This document shows, in pieces, positions 20,387 through 31,035 of a stretch of 64,000 bases of DNA (its first letter is position 1; each line of letters begins with the position of its first letter). Under the pieces are notes generated by a model. The model saw nothing but the letters and a program-made list of their open reading frames with translations, was not told where the DNA came from and did not search any database. Source of the stretch: Azadirachta indica (Eukaryota; Streptophyta; Magnoliopsida; Sapindales; Meliaceae). The stretch spans positions 2,289,545 through 2,353,544 of the forward strand of contig CM040447.1 of NCBI GenBank assembly GCA_022749755.1, written 5' to 3'. Both the position numbers and the translations under genes were made by a program.

Positions 20387-21158
20387 TGATACTGGAAATG
20401 GAGGTATGTGGGAAAATTAATGTTTGTTAAGGAAAAATAGAATACTAAGCTCTATTTCTAATATTAACAACAAAGGGATACAGAAATATTACCCTAAAAT
20501 TGTTATTAAATATTATAGAGCTTCAAAAGAATACACTCACCACTTTATGAAAAATTCTCTAAGAGATATAGAGTATAAAACACAAGAATTTTATTTAACT
20601 CAACTCAAAACAACTTGATTTTAGTACTATATGCTTGAAGCCTTTATATAGGCTTTTATAAGGAAAGAAATGTCAACGTTTAGGCCAACAACCCCTAAAA
20701 ATTTCAATGGTTAGGCCAACAACCATTATCTAACTTTAATAAATGAATACAAACATTTAAAATTCTTTGAAAATAAACCAAAACAGCTAAGACTTTGAAT
20801 TGCAACTCACCAAATCCTTCTATCATCTAGAAATTAAACAAAACAAATTGAATTAAACCTAAAAAATCTCTAAAATTTGTGCATCCAGATTTTGCCTTGA
20901 AAATTAACATGTTGTGAAGAAGTTACGATAAGTTTCTCTAGAGAACTCTAAATGATAAACCGTAAATTTCTATAGAAAGCTTACTTCTTCAACTTTCCAG
21001 TGGCACCAACCTCGTTCTGAAATATTGCTTCAGTGAATACAGTTTAAATTCTGAAATTACCCCTCTGACAGTGTCTTCATAACTTAGTAAATTAGGGTAA
21101 TCTTCTTGGAGTTATTGGTATTAAGTTCTGTTCTTGATGTTCGGACACTCCCATGTCA
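20387..21158 (-). repeat. B3 5' LTR
   Basis: 772 bp, TGATACTGGAAATGG to CTCCCATGTCA, minus orientation. It is very similar to the 3' LTR with scattered substitutions, for example CCCATGTCA against CCCGTGTCA. Confidence 0.92.
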
Positions 21159-21163
21159 AACAA

Positions 21164-21845
21164 AGACTATGATTTACTCAAACGCCACACCAAGAATCCT
21201 TAAGAAAATACTTAAGAATCTGGATGATAAGTTTGGTTGTTTTAAACGCTACAAGAAATTAAACTTGAAGAGTTCAAGAACAAGAATTTATAAGAAATAA
21301 TTTAACACTCAAAAATTACTTGTTTCATTTCAAGAAATGAAAGTCTTTTTATAGGCAAATACAAAAGAAAAATGTCAAAGGTTAGGCTAACAATCCTACC
21401 TAACAATTTGACAAAATAAATTCAAACTTTATGACTTTTAAAATTTACAAATTTCAAACATTAAAACGTAAGCAATGACATCATTTATATATGACGTAAG
21501 CAATGACGTCGAATATGTATAACGTAAGTGATTACATCATTTTAAGATTCTTAAAATTACACAAATGGACTATAATTTTCGAACATTTTTATATTAGTCT
21601 TTGATCGCTTGAATAATGTTCACTAAGCCTAATTCTTCAACACATGTATCTTGAATTGTATTTTAGTCTCACACATCTTTTTAATTAGCCCATTTAAGGC
21701 ACCTTCCGATATCTTGGCTCTATCTCTTATAATCAGTTCACTCGGCATGCTTAGCAAATCATATAAATGCTGCAATTGAGTGTTTCCAGCCTTATGTGTG
21801 AGTTTCTCCTCTTGTTTTCATAGTTGCGCAGCTTCGTTTGCATCA
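21164..21845 (-). repeat. A3 5' LTR, part 2
   Basis: The remaining 682 bp of the A3 5' LTR after the B3 target duplication, ending GTTTGCATCA at 21845, directly against satellite array 2. TGACGTAAG/TGACGTC motifs lie at about 21492-21512. Confidence 0.88.
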
Positions 21846-24800
21846 CATGAGAATCATTAGGGTGTATTTTATTTCGAAAGCAGAGAAGTTGAAAATATAC
21901 GATTTTGGGGACCGGAATTATTAAACGCGAAACTAACTCAAAAAATGATTTCAAATCGAGATGGGACGTATGTCTTGTTACTCAGCATTGTGTGAGGATC
22001 ATTGTGGGGCATTTTATTCCTAAAAAGGGAGAAGTTGCAAATGTACGATTTTCGGGGCCAGAATGGTCAAACGTGAAACGGACCCGAAAAACATTTTCAA
22101 TTCGAGACAGGTTGCACGTCTTGTTAGTCAACATTGCATGAGAATTATTGTGGTGCATTTTATTTCAAAAACAGAGAAGTTGTAAATATACAATTTTAAG
22201 GGCCGTAATTGTAAAACGGACTGAAAAAACGATTTCAATTCGAGACGGGTCGCACGTCTTGTTACTCAAACATTGTGTAAGGATCATTATGGTGCTTTTT
22301 GTTTCGAAAAACGGAGAAGTTAAAAAAGTACAATTTTCAGGCCCGGAATGTTAAACGCGAAATGTACTCAAAAAATGATTTCTATTTGAGACAGGGTGCA
22401 CATTTTGTTATTCAACATTGCGTAAGGATCTTTGGGTTGTATTTTATTTAAAAACAAAGAAATTAATAATGTACGACTTTGGGGGCCGGCATTGTCAAAC
22501 ATGAAGGGACTCAAAAAACAATTTCAATTTGCTGTGGGGAACACATCTTGTTACTTATAATTATGTGAGGATCATTACGGTGTATTTTATTTCGAAAAAC
22601 GGAGAAGTTGGAAATGTAAAATTTTAGGGGCCAGCATTGTCAAACGCGAAATAGACTCGATAAACAATTTCAATTCGAGATGGGCCATATGTCTTGTTAT
22701 TCAGTGTAGTGTAAGGATCATTGTAGTGCATTTTATTTCGAAAAAAGGAGAAATTGAAAATGTACGATTTTCAGGGTAGGAATTGTCAAACAAAAAGCGG
22801 ATTCAGAAAACGATTTCAATTTGAGATGACCCACACATTTTGTTACTCAGCATCGCGTTAGGATCATTGCGGTACATTTTAATTCGAAAACGGCAAGATG
22901 AATTGTACGATTTTTAGGGCCCAAATTGTCATACCCGAAACAGACTAGAAAAAAGATTTTAATTCGATACGGGCCACATGTCCTGCTACTCAGCATCGCA
23001 TGAGGATCATTAAAGAGGCATTTTAATTTGAAAATGGAGAATTTGAAAATGTACGATTTTCATGGCCGGAATTGTCATGCGTGAAACGGACTCTAACAAT
23101 GATTTCAATTTGAAACCGGGCGCACGCCTTGTTACTCAACATTACGTGAGGATCATTGTGGGGTATTTTATTTCAAAAATGGAGAAGTTAAAAATGTACG
23201 ATTTTCAGGGTCGGAATCGTCAAATACGAAACGGACTTGAGAAACAATTTCAATTCAAGACAAGGCACACATCTTGTTACTCAGCAACACGTGAGGATCA
23301 CTGTGGGACATTTTAGTTTGAAAACGGAGAAGTTGAAAATGTACAATTTTCAAGGTCGCAATTGTCGAACATGAAACAGACTCAACAAAAAAAATCAATT
23401 CAAGGAGGGTCACACGTCGCGTTACTCAGCTTTGCGTCAAGATCATTGCATGGCATTTTAATTCGAAAATGGAGAAGTCGAAAATGTACAATTTCAATTC
23501 CATACAGGCCACATGTCCTGTTACTCTGCATCACATGAGATTTAGTACTGTGCATTTTAATTAAAAAATGGGGAAGTTGGAAATGTACAATTTTAGGGGC
23601 TAGAATTGTCGAACACGAAATGGATTGGAAAAATGATTTCAATTCGAGACTGGCCACACGTCTTATTACTCAATATAGTGTGAGGATCATTGCGGACAAA
23701 AACTAAGAAGTTGAAACTGCACAATTTTGGGGGCCAGAATTATCAAATATGAAATGGACTTGAAAAAACTTTTCAATTTGATATGGGCCACATATCTTGT
23801 TACTCTGCATCACATGAGCTTCATTACGGTGCATTTTAATTTAAAAATGGAGAAGTTGTAAATGTACAATTTTTAGGGCTAGAATTGTCGTACACGAAAC
23901 AGACTTAAACAAAGATTTCAATTCGGTACGAGCCACATGTCCTGTTACTCTGCAACGCATGAGGTTCATTGCGATGCATTTTAATTTGAAAACAAAGAAG
24001 TTGAAAATGAATGATTTTCGAAACCGGAATTGTCAAACATGAAACTGACTAAGAAAATGACTTCAATTTGAGACAGGCCACATGTCTTGTCACTCAGCAT
24101 CGTGTGAGGATCATTATGTGACATTTTAATTCGAAAATGTAGAAATTAAATATGTACGATTTCAGGGTCGAAATTGCCATACGTGAAACGGATTGAAAAA
24201 ACTATTTCAATTCGATACGAGCCACAATTCCTGTTACTTGGCATCGCGTGAGGATTATTATAGGGCATTTTACTTTGAAAACGGAGAAGTTTAAAATGTA
24301 CGATTTTCAGGGCCGAAATTTTCATACGCGAAACGGACTCAAAAAAAGATTTCAATTTGATACGGCCTGCATGTCCTATTACTCAGCATTGCATGAGGAT
24401 TGTTGTAGGGTATTTGAATTCAAAAACGGAGTAGTTAAAAATGTACGATTTTCGGGGCCGGAATGTCAAACGCGAAACGGACTCCATAAATGATTTCAAT
24501 TTGAAACGGGCTGAGCGTCTTGTTACTCAGCATAGCGTAAGGATCATTGCCGTGCACTTTTTTTTTGGAAAAAGTGAGAAGTTGAAAATGTACGATTTTT
24601 AAGGCCGAAATTGTTAAATGCGAAACGAACTCGGACAACGATTTCAATTCGAGACAGGCCACTTGTCTTATTACTCAGCATCGCGTGAGGATCATTTCGT
24701 GTCCTTTTAATTTGAAAACGAAGGAGTTAACAATGTACGATTTTCAGGGTCAGAATTGTTAAACGTGAAACGGAATTGAAAAACGATTTCAATTAGAGTC

Positions 24801-25104
24801 AGGTCGCATGTCTTGCTACTCAGTATCGCGTGAGGATCACTGTAGTGTATTTTATTTCAAAAAAAGGAGAAGTTGCAAATGTACGATTTTCGGGGTCGGA
24901 ATTGTCAAACGCGAAAATGACTCGAAAAACAATTTCAATTTGAGACGAGGCGCACGTCTTGTTCTCAGCATCGCATTAGAATCATTGAGGTCATTTTGTT
25001 TCGAAAACAGAGAAGTTGAAAATGTACGATTTTCTCAGCCGGAATTGTCAAACGCAAAACGGTCTCAAAAAACAATTTCAATTCGAGACTTGGCACACGT
25101 CTTG
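21846..25104 (+). repeat. Satellite array 2, ~145-bp monomer
   Basis: About 22 monomers of the satellite described at 2274-4664, with the same motifs (GAAACGGACT, GATTTCAATT, CATCGCGTGAGGATCATT, GAAGTTGAAAATGTACGATT). Its right end, CACACGTCTTG at 25104, is interrupted by the A4 LTR; the next expected bases of the monomer (TTACTCAGC) reappear at 41066. Open frames in the array are chance products of a repeat that is poor in stops, not genes. Confidence 0.93.
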
Positions 25105-25107
25105 TGA

Positions 25108-25363
25108 TACAAACGAAGTTATGCAACCACGTAAACAAGAGGAGAACTTCAGACATAAAGTTGGAGACACTCAATTACAGCATCTATATGATTCGCTAAG
25201 CGTGCCGAGTGGACTGATTACAAGAGTTAAAGTCAAGACATTGGAAAGTGCCGTAAATGGACTAATTACAAAGATTTGTGATTCAAATACAATTCAAGAT
25301 ACACGTCTTGAAGAATTAGGCTCAGTGAACATTATTCAAGCGATTGGAGTTCAAGAAGATTAG
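25108..25363 (+). CDS. Pol C-terminal tail encoded in the A LTR
   Basis: An 84-codon frame open from the LTR start: TNEVMQPRKQEENFRHKVG, LQHLYDSLSVPSGLITRVKV, KTLESAVNGLITK, ending AIGVQED. In A6 the integrase frame runs through the purine tract (FQEGENDVNEV) into the same sequence, so in a 3' LTR this is the end of Pol. The arrangement resembles that known for group A CRM chromoviruses, where the C-terminal integrase motif overlaps the LTR. In this 5' LTR it is the duplicate and would not be joined to Pol. Confidence 0.65.
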
Positions 25364-25445
25364 TATGAAAATGTTTGAAAATTATAGTCCATTTATGTAA
25401 TTTTAAAAATCTTAAAATGATGTAATCACTTACATCATACACATT

Positions 25446-25491
25446 CGACGTCATTGCTGACGTCATATATATATATATATATATGACGTCA
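25446..25491 (+). promoter_or_regulatory. TGACGTCA palindrome cluster in the A LTR U3
   Basis: CGACGTCA (25446-25453), TGACGTCA (25458-25465) and TGACGTCA (25484-25491); the last two are separated by an alternating (AT)n run. They lie about 120-170 bp upstream of the TATA box. TGACGTCA/TGACG is the core bound by plant TGA-class and other bZIP factors. Related motifs occur in the other A LTRs (for example 40593-40628, 49195-49226). Confidence 0.6.
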
Positions 25492-25613
25492 TTGCTTATG
25501 TTTTCATGTTTGGAATTTGTAGGTTTTAAAAGTCATAAAATTTGAATTTATTTTGTCAAATTGTTAGGTAGGATAGATAGTCTAACTTTTCACATTTTCC
25601 CTTTGTATTTGCC

Positions 25614-25624
25614 TATAAAAAAGG
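25614..25624 (+). promoter_or_regulatory. TATA box of the A LTR
   Basis: TATAAAAAAGG in TTTGCCTATAAAAAAGGCTTTC, about 310 bp before the LTR end; conserved in all A LTR copies. Confidence 0.7.
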
Positions 25625-25926
25625 CTTTCATTTTTTGAAATGAAACAAGCAATTTTGAGTGTTAAATTATTTCTTATAAGTTTTTGTTCTTGAGCTCTTC
25701 AAGTTTAATTTCTTGTGGTGTTCAAAACAACCAAACTTATCATCTAAAATTTTAAATATTTTCTTAAGGATTCTTGGCGTGGCGTTTGAGTGAATCATAG
25801 TCTTGGTTCTTATCTAGATAGGTATCAGGTCAAGGCTCTATAAACTTGCGTCTTGGGGAAATCTTGGGGTTCTTTACTACATTTGGTATTAGGTTCCGTC
25901 ACTATATTGGCGAGGTTCGTATCATT

Positions 25927-25938
25927 TGGTATCAAAAC
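25927..25938 (+). other. A4 primer binding site, initiator tRNA-Met
   Basis: TGGTATCAAAAC, with two G-to-A/C changes from TGGTATCAGAGC, two bases after the LTR. Confidence 0.85.
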
Positions 25939-26470
25939 TTTGGTTCCAAGGCAAGTTTAAATTATCCTTTACATGTTTGTTGTTCCTTTACTTCTTCAAT
26001 TAGAATTCTGAAAAAAAAAAAGAAAATACAAAAAAAAAAATATATTGTGGCCAAATTCCTCCTTGATTGGTCCAAATTCCAATTTCGTGTTTTACTTCCT
26101 TCAATTTATTTTGAGTTCATATTTTCATTTCTACTTCCTCAAAAAAAAAAAATAAAGCAAAAAAAATAAAAGAGAAATAAAAAAAAAGAGAGAGAATTGT
26201 TGTTATCTATTATATTCATAATTTCTTGTAGTATTGGCCTAATATTCCTTATTCTTGATCTAATATTGTCATTGTTTGCATCAATTTCTTAAGAATTGTT
26301 TATTGAATCTTGTGATTTGTTTTGGTTGTTTCTCATTATAAAATTGTCACTGAAATTTTGATTAAGAGTGTGCGAGTGTGAGAACATTTGAATGTTCAAA
26401 CACGAGAGTGAGTGAAAACACGTGAGGGAGTGCTTGTGAGGTTTCTAACTTTGTTTTGCAGATTCCAAAT
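25939..26470 (+). other. A4 untranslated leader
   Basis: 532 bases with A runs (26008-26042 and 26143-26190) and CACGTGAGGGAGTGC before gag. No gene is seen. Confidence 0.7.
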
Positions 26471-27060
26471 ATGTCTCACAATCAAGAAGAAAATTCAATC
26501 TCGGGGGTACAATAACCAACCACTCCGAACCTACAATTGCAGGCGTTATTGAGGGAGATAAGACGGATGATGAGGGCTGAGTTAGAACCAATCCATGAGA
26601 GGATGGATAGGTTGGAAGAAGAGACATCAAGAGGGCAACATCAAAGCTCTTCCATTAGACAACCACCTAGGCAAGTGCAACCAAGGGTACAATTGTATAA
26701 TGTTGAGGATGATGAGGAGTTAGATGAATCACCAATTATCCGGGGCGGGAATTTGCATGGTTATGGGAATAGAGAAGCTAGGTTGGGTAGCCCTAAGTTG
26801 GATGATAATTTAGGAAGTATTAAAGTAAAAATGTCACCGTTCCAAGGTAGAAACGATCCTAAAGCTTATTTAGAGTGGGAGAAGAAAATAGAGATGGTTT
26901 TCGATTGTCACAACTACTCCGAAATCAAAAAGGTAAAACTTGCGGCCATTGAATTTACTGATTATGCTATAATTTGGTGGGATCAATTGTTGAAGGATAG
27001 GAGAAGAAATCAAGAACGTCCTGTTGAAACGTGGGACGAGATGAAGATAATAATGAGAAG
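26471..27060 (+). pseudogene. A4 gag, fused by deletion to pol
   Basis: Starts at ATG 26471 (MSHNQEENSISGVQ), a stop at 26513, then open: LREIRRMMRAELEPIHERMD, VQPRVQLYNVEDDEELDESP, FQGRNDPKAYLEWEKKIEM, DYAIIWWDQLLKDRRRNQ, VETWDEMKIIMRRR. At about 27060-27072 gag (RRRFIP... in other copies) is joined directly to the region before RT (…GATIPNRPAYRSN). The gag C-terminus, zinc knuckle, protease and linker are therefore deleted from this copy. Confidence 0.85.
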
Positions 27061-27061
27061 A

Positions 27062-27831
27062 CGTTTGATTTTATACTCGGTGCAACAATTCTGAACCGAC
27101 CAGCTTATAGAAGTAATCCCGAGGAGACAAAGGAACTTCAACGAAAAGTTAATAAGCTGATGAAGAAAGGGTATGTTAGAGAAAGCATGAGTTCTTGTGC
27201 GGTTTCGGTGCTACTAGTGCCTAAGAAAGATGAGACATAGAGGATGTGTGTTGATTGCCGAGCTGTTAATAATATTATGGTAAAGTATCGACATCCCATT
27301 CCACGATTAGATGATATGTTAGATGAATTGTATGGATCTTGTGTGTTTTCTAAAATTGATCTTAAGAGTGGATACCATCAAAATAGGATGAAAGAAGGGG
27401 ATGAGTGGAAAACTGCATTTAAAACAAAATATAGTTTGTATGAATGGTTAGTTATGTATTTTGGGTTAACTAATTCACCTAATACTTTCATGAGACTTAT
27501 GAACCATGTTTTGCATGTTTTCATTGGCAAATTCATAATAGTCTATTTTGACGATATCTTGATTTATAGCAAAAACTTGAATGATCATATTGAACAAATA
27601 AAACTTGTTTTAGAGATTTTAAGGAAAGAAAGGCTATTTGCTAATTTTAAGAAATGTACATTTTGCACGGATAAGCTTGTGTTTCTTGGTTTTGTTGTAA
27701 GTGCTAAAGGGATTGAAGTCAATGAGGAGAAGGTGAAGGCAATTCAAGAATGTCCAACACCTACTTCAACGAATCAAGTAAGAAGCTTTCATGGATTGGC
27801 CAGTTTTTATTGGCGATTTGTTTGAGATTTT
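27062..27831 (+). pseudogene. A4 reverse transcriptase
   Basis: The RT reading frame has a stop at 27238-27240 (TAG where other copies have W in KKDGTWRM) and another at about 27823 (TGA for R in FVRDF). Motifs are [78 protein letters not shown] and an intact active-site box [11 protein letters not shown] few conserved residues are altered (QIRM to QNRM, MPFGL to MYFGL). Confidence 0.88.
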
Positions 27832-28205
27832 AGTACCATAGCTGCACCCTTAATCGAAGTCATCAAGAAGAATGTTCCGTTCAAGTGGGAAAAAGAGCAA
27901 GAAAAGGCATTTACAACAAAGAATTGTATGCATTGGTTCGAACTCTAGAAATTTGGCAGCATTACCTTTGGCCCAAAGAGTTTGTGATTCATACGGATCA
28001 TGAATTCTTGAAACATTTAAAGGCACAACACAAATTAAGTAGACGTCATGCCAAATGGGTGGAGTTCATTGAGACATTTTCTTATGTGATCAAATAGAAA
28101 CAAGGCAAAGAAAATATAGTTGTTGATGCACTATCACACAGGCAAAGAAAACATGGATTGTATACACCACTTCCTATTCCTAGTGTACCTTGAGTAGATA
28201 TTTTT
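27832..28205 (+). pseudogene. A4 RNase H remnant
   Basis: After the second RT stop, sequence for [20 protein letters not shown] leads to KEQEKAF. It then jumps by deletion to [11 protein letters not shown], out of frame with [15 protein letters not shown] (27885-28097: [40 protein letters not shown]). The CDAS-containing first half of RNase H is gone. At about 28139 another deletion joins ALSHRQ to the start of integrase ([14 protein letters not shown]). Confidence 0.8.
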
Positions 28206-28968
28206 ATGAATTTTGTTTTGGGATTACCTAGGACAAAGAGGGGGAGAGATTCAGTTTTTGTCGTTGTCGATAGGTTTTCAAAAATGGCATACTTTATTGC
28301 ATGTTATAAAACTAATGATGCATCACATATAGCTGATTTGTTTTTCAAGGAAGTTGTTAGGTTGCATAGAATGCCCAAAACTATTATCTCAGATCGAGAT
28401 GCAAAGTTCTTAAATTACTTTTGGAAGACATTATGGGGAAATTTGAGAACTAAATTATTATTTTCTACTACTTGTCACCCACAAACAGATGGTCAAACTG
28501 AAGTAATAAATAGGACATTGTCTACTTTGTTACGTACTATGATACAAAAGAACTTGAAAACTTGGGAAAATTGCTTGCCGCATGTTGAATTTGCTTATAA
28601 TCGTTGTGTTCATTCTGCCACTAAGTTTTCACCTTTTAAAATTGTCTATAATTTTTATCCACTAACTCCTTTGGATTTAACTCCTTTACCTATGATGAGC
28701 GTGTTAATTTAGATGGCAATAAGAAAGCTGATTTCATTAAGTAGATTCACGAGAAAGCAAAACAACACATAGAACTACGAATGAAACAATATGCCAAGCA
28801 AGCCAATAAGGGACGCAAGAAGTTTGTCTTTAAACCAGGAGATTTGGTTTGGTTACATATGAGGAAAGAGCGTTTTTCTGAGTAAAGACGTTCTAAACTT
28901 CTACCAAGGGGAGATGGCCCATTTCGAGTAATAGAACGCATCAATGACAATGCCTACAAACTTGCATG
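28206..28968 (+). pseudogene. A4 integrase (truncated)
   Basis: [20 protein letters not shown] (the first catalytic D is N), [19 protein letters not shown] (second D kept), [19 protein letters not shown] (E kept), [20 protein letters not shown]. The frame shifts after LTPLPM, then continues with stops through FIKxIHEKAKQHIELRMKQY and LVWLHMRKERF to NDNAYKL at 28968. The HHCC zinc region is deleted. The copy stops where the inverted D gag piece begins. Confidence 0.85.
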
Positions 28969-29692
28969 AATGTTTGCAATGTTTCCTCAAGAGTTTTCAA
29001 ATGTGGTGAATGGTATGATGGAAAAATTGAAGGTCTTTGAGGTGGTGGATGGGCATGATTATCATTTCTCGAACTAAAATTTGGGTGATTTCTCCATCCA
29101 GAATTGTATGTTTCAAAATATGGAGAATTAGAGGAAAAAGGTTTTTTGAAGGAATTCATAGAATTTGCTTGGTCATGCAACACTTCTTTAAAAATTGGAA
29201 TATTTGGACAATCTTGAGTGGAATGTCCCATGATTTTACAAATTTCACAAATTTCATCATTTTGCACATATTTGACCTCTTTAACTTTCCTTAATTTCAT
29301 GGCTTCAATCTTTCTCGTTAAATTTGTAATTCTAGCACTTAGATCATCTTCTTGACTCAAATTAGATTTAATTGAATTTTCAGAGGAACTAGTAATTTGC
29401 CAGGATTGAGAGTTCTCAGTTAAATGATCTAAATACTCTAAAGCTTCTTCTGGGTCTTTGTTTAAAAATTCACCATTACACATTATTTTAACAAATTGTT
29501 TTATCTCTGGTGTTAAACCTTCATAAAAGAAACTTATCGTACGCCATTTTTCAAAACCATGGTGTGGGCATGAATTCAACAAGTTTTTAAATCTTTCCAA
29601 ACATTAAAAATAGGTTTTATTTCCTTTTTGACAAAAATTTTGAATTTGTCTCTTGAAAGCATTTATTTTATGTATTGAAAAAAATTTCTTTA
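28969..29692 (-). pseudogene. D gag fragment, inverted
   Basis: The minus-strand frame from 29600 reads MERFKNLLNSCPHHGFEKWR, FFYEGLTPEIKQFVK, then a CX2CX4HX4C zinc knuckle CEICKIMGHSTQDC (about 29246-29205), then SPYFETYNSGWRNHPNFS and TLEETLQTFMQ at the A4 junction. This is the gag pattern of Athila-like elements and resembles C2 gag (CPHHHFPLQLQNQFFYDGL; NPGWRNHPNFSW). It is opposite to the D pol at 31271, and out of order with the second inverted piece at 31036-31270. Confidence 0.82.
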
Positions 29693-29945
29693 AAAACACT
29701 TTCCAATGTCTTGGCTTTACCTCTTGTAATCGGTCCACTCGGTATGCTTAGCGAATCATATAGATGCTGTAATTGAGTGTCTTCAACTTTATGTCTAATG
29801 TTCTCCTTTTGTTTACGTGGTTGCACAACTTCATTTGTATCATTCTCCCCCTCTTGAAAAGGATTTATCCTCAAATCGCTACCTACATCAAAAAGAGATA
29901 AGTTAGAAACATTAAATATTATACTAACCTCATACTCGCCTAGTC
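29693..29945 (-). mobile_element. Family A fragment: end of LTR plus internal 3' end
   Basis: 29693-29842 matches the first ~150 bp of an A LTR in minus orientation (ending TTTGTATCA). 29843-29945 is the adjoining purine tract (CTCCCCCTCTTG on the plus strand) and the end of the Pol frame. It is a stray piece between the inverted D gag and a forward A gag. Confidence 0.82.
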
Positions 29946-31035
29946 GTTCAACGACTGCTACAAACTTATGGAGATCAACTCCTAAACAGTAGGAATTTCC
30001 ATCAATAAAGTCTAATTCCGAAGCTTCTAAGGATGCTAAACAAGTTGTGCCACAAAAATAAGGTAACATTGAATCCACCACTTCTAGAATTCGTGACATT
30101 AAGTGTTTTAAATGTCAAGGCAGGGGTCATATAGCTAGTCAATGCCCAAATAAAAGGATAATGGTGATCAATGCTCAAGGGAAAATTGAGTCGGAAGGAG
30201 AAGAAGAAGATAAAATAGAAGACATGCCATCTCTTGAAGATAACTACAAAGGGCAATATGTTGCGGAAGGAGAATTATTAGTGGCAAGACGAGCTCTTAG
30301 CGCATGGATTAAGGAAGAAAAAAATGATCAGCGGGAGAACTTGTTTCATACTCGGTGTTTCGTCAACAACAAAGTTTGCAGCGTTATAATTGATAAAAAA
30401 AGTTGCACCAACGTGGCCAGCGCCGAATTAGTGGAGAAATTGTCGTTACCTACCATGAAACATCCACGACCGTACCGGCTTCAATGGCTAAACAATTGTG
30501 GAGAAATCAAGGTAACAAAACAAGTGTTGGTGACATTCTCTATTGGCGAGTATGAGGATGAGGTGCTTTGTGATGTGATTCCTATGCATGCATGTCACAT
30601 CTTATTGGGCAGACCATGGCAGTACGATCGACGAGTCACACACGAAAGTTTTACGAATAGATACTCTTTTACCATCAAAAGGCAACCTATATCACTTGTA
30701 CCATTGACTCCAAAATAAATTCTCGAAGACCAATTAAAGATGCAAAAAGCAAGTGAAAAGAAAAAAGAAAACGAGAAAGGCAAAAATGTGAAAGAGAGTG
30801 AGAGGAAAAATGAGAGAGTTGCAACATTGATGCATGAAAGAGAGGAAAAATACAATTTTATTGCCAAAAAAAGTGAGATCAAGAGAGCTTTACTTTCACA
30901 ACAGCCCCTTATAGTACTTATGTACAAGGAGGCTTTTTTGTGTATTGGCGATTTGTTGGATCTTTGCCGAGCAATGTTATGTTTCTTTTGTAAGAATTTG
31001 AGGATGTCTTTCCTGAAGAGGTGCCCCCTAGTTTA
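29946..31035 (+). pseudogene. Family A gag C-terminus, protease and linker (forward fragment)
   Basis: The first 120 bases are broken gag. An intact CX2CX4HX4C zinc knuckle follows, CFKCQGRGHIASQC (30109-30150), then an open frame 30161-30718: PSLEDNYKGQYVAEGELLVA, the protease loop VCSVIIDKKSCTNVAS (DGGS in other copies, so the loop is damaged), MKHPRPYRLQWLNNCGEIKV and DVIPMHACHILLGRPWQYD. A stop at 30718 separates it from the lysine-rich linker KASEKKKENEKGKNVKESER (30740 on), which ends at a frameshifted EFEDVFPEEVPP-like point at 31035. This is precisely the part deleted from A4, but it is probably from another copy. Confidence 0.82.

Larger units (their letters stand above)
18499..21158 (-). 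mobile_element. B3: complete but internally deleted family B element
   Basis: Two full B LTRs (18499-19269 and 20387-21158) flank about 1.1 kb of internal DNA with a Met PBS (20372-20383, minus) and one chimeric open frame. A 5-bp target duplication (AACCA/AACAA, one change) shows a clean insertion into the A3 5' LTR. A short RT remnant sits near the 3' LTR. It lacks a functional protease, RT, RNase H and integrase, so it must have been mobilised by another element. Confidence 0.92.
12528..21845 (-). mobile_element. A3: long minus-strand family A element carrying a nested B element
   Basis: In element orientation: 5' LTR (21845-21164, then 18498-18378, split by B3), PBS, leader, gag, protease, RT, RNase H, integrase and 3' LTR (13335-12528). 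Without the B insert it is about 6.65 kb. It is the most complete A copy by segment order, but gag, PR and pol are all broken. No target duplication is visible: the left flank is A2 internal DNA (CTAAC), the right flank is satellite (CATGA). The ends therefore look recombined rather than freshly inserted. Confidence 0.9.
25105..25924 (+). repeat. A4 5' LTR
   Basis: 820 bp, TGATACAAACGAAG to GAGGTTCGTATCA. Over the first 260 bp it differs from the A4 3' LTR at roughly 20 positions by eye, so the insertion is not recent. Confidence 0.92.

Noticed and set aside
25016..25363. A 115-codon frame running from satellite into the A4 LTR
   Set aside because: The upstream part is satellite before the insertion point; only the LTR part (from 25108) matches the Pol tail.
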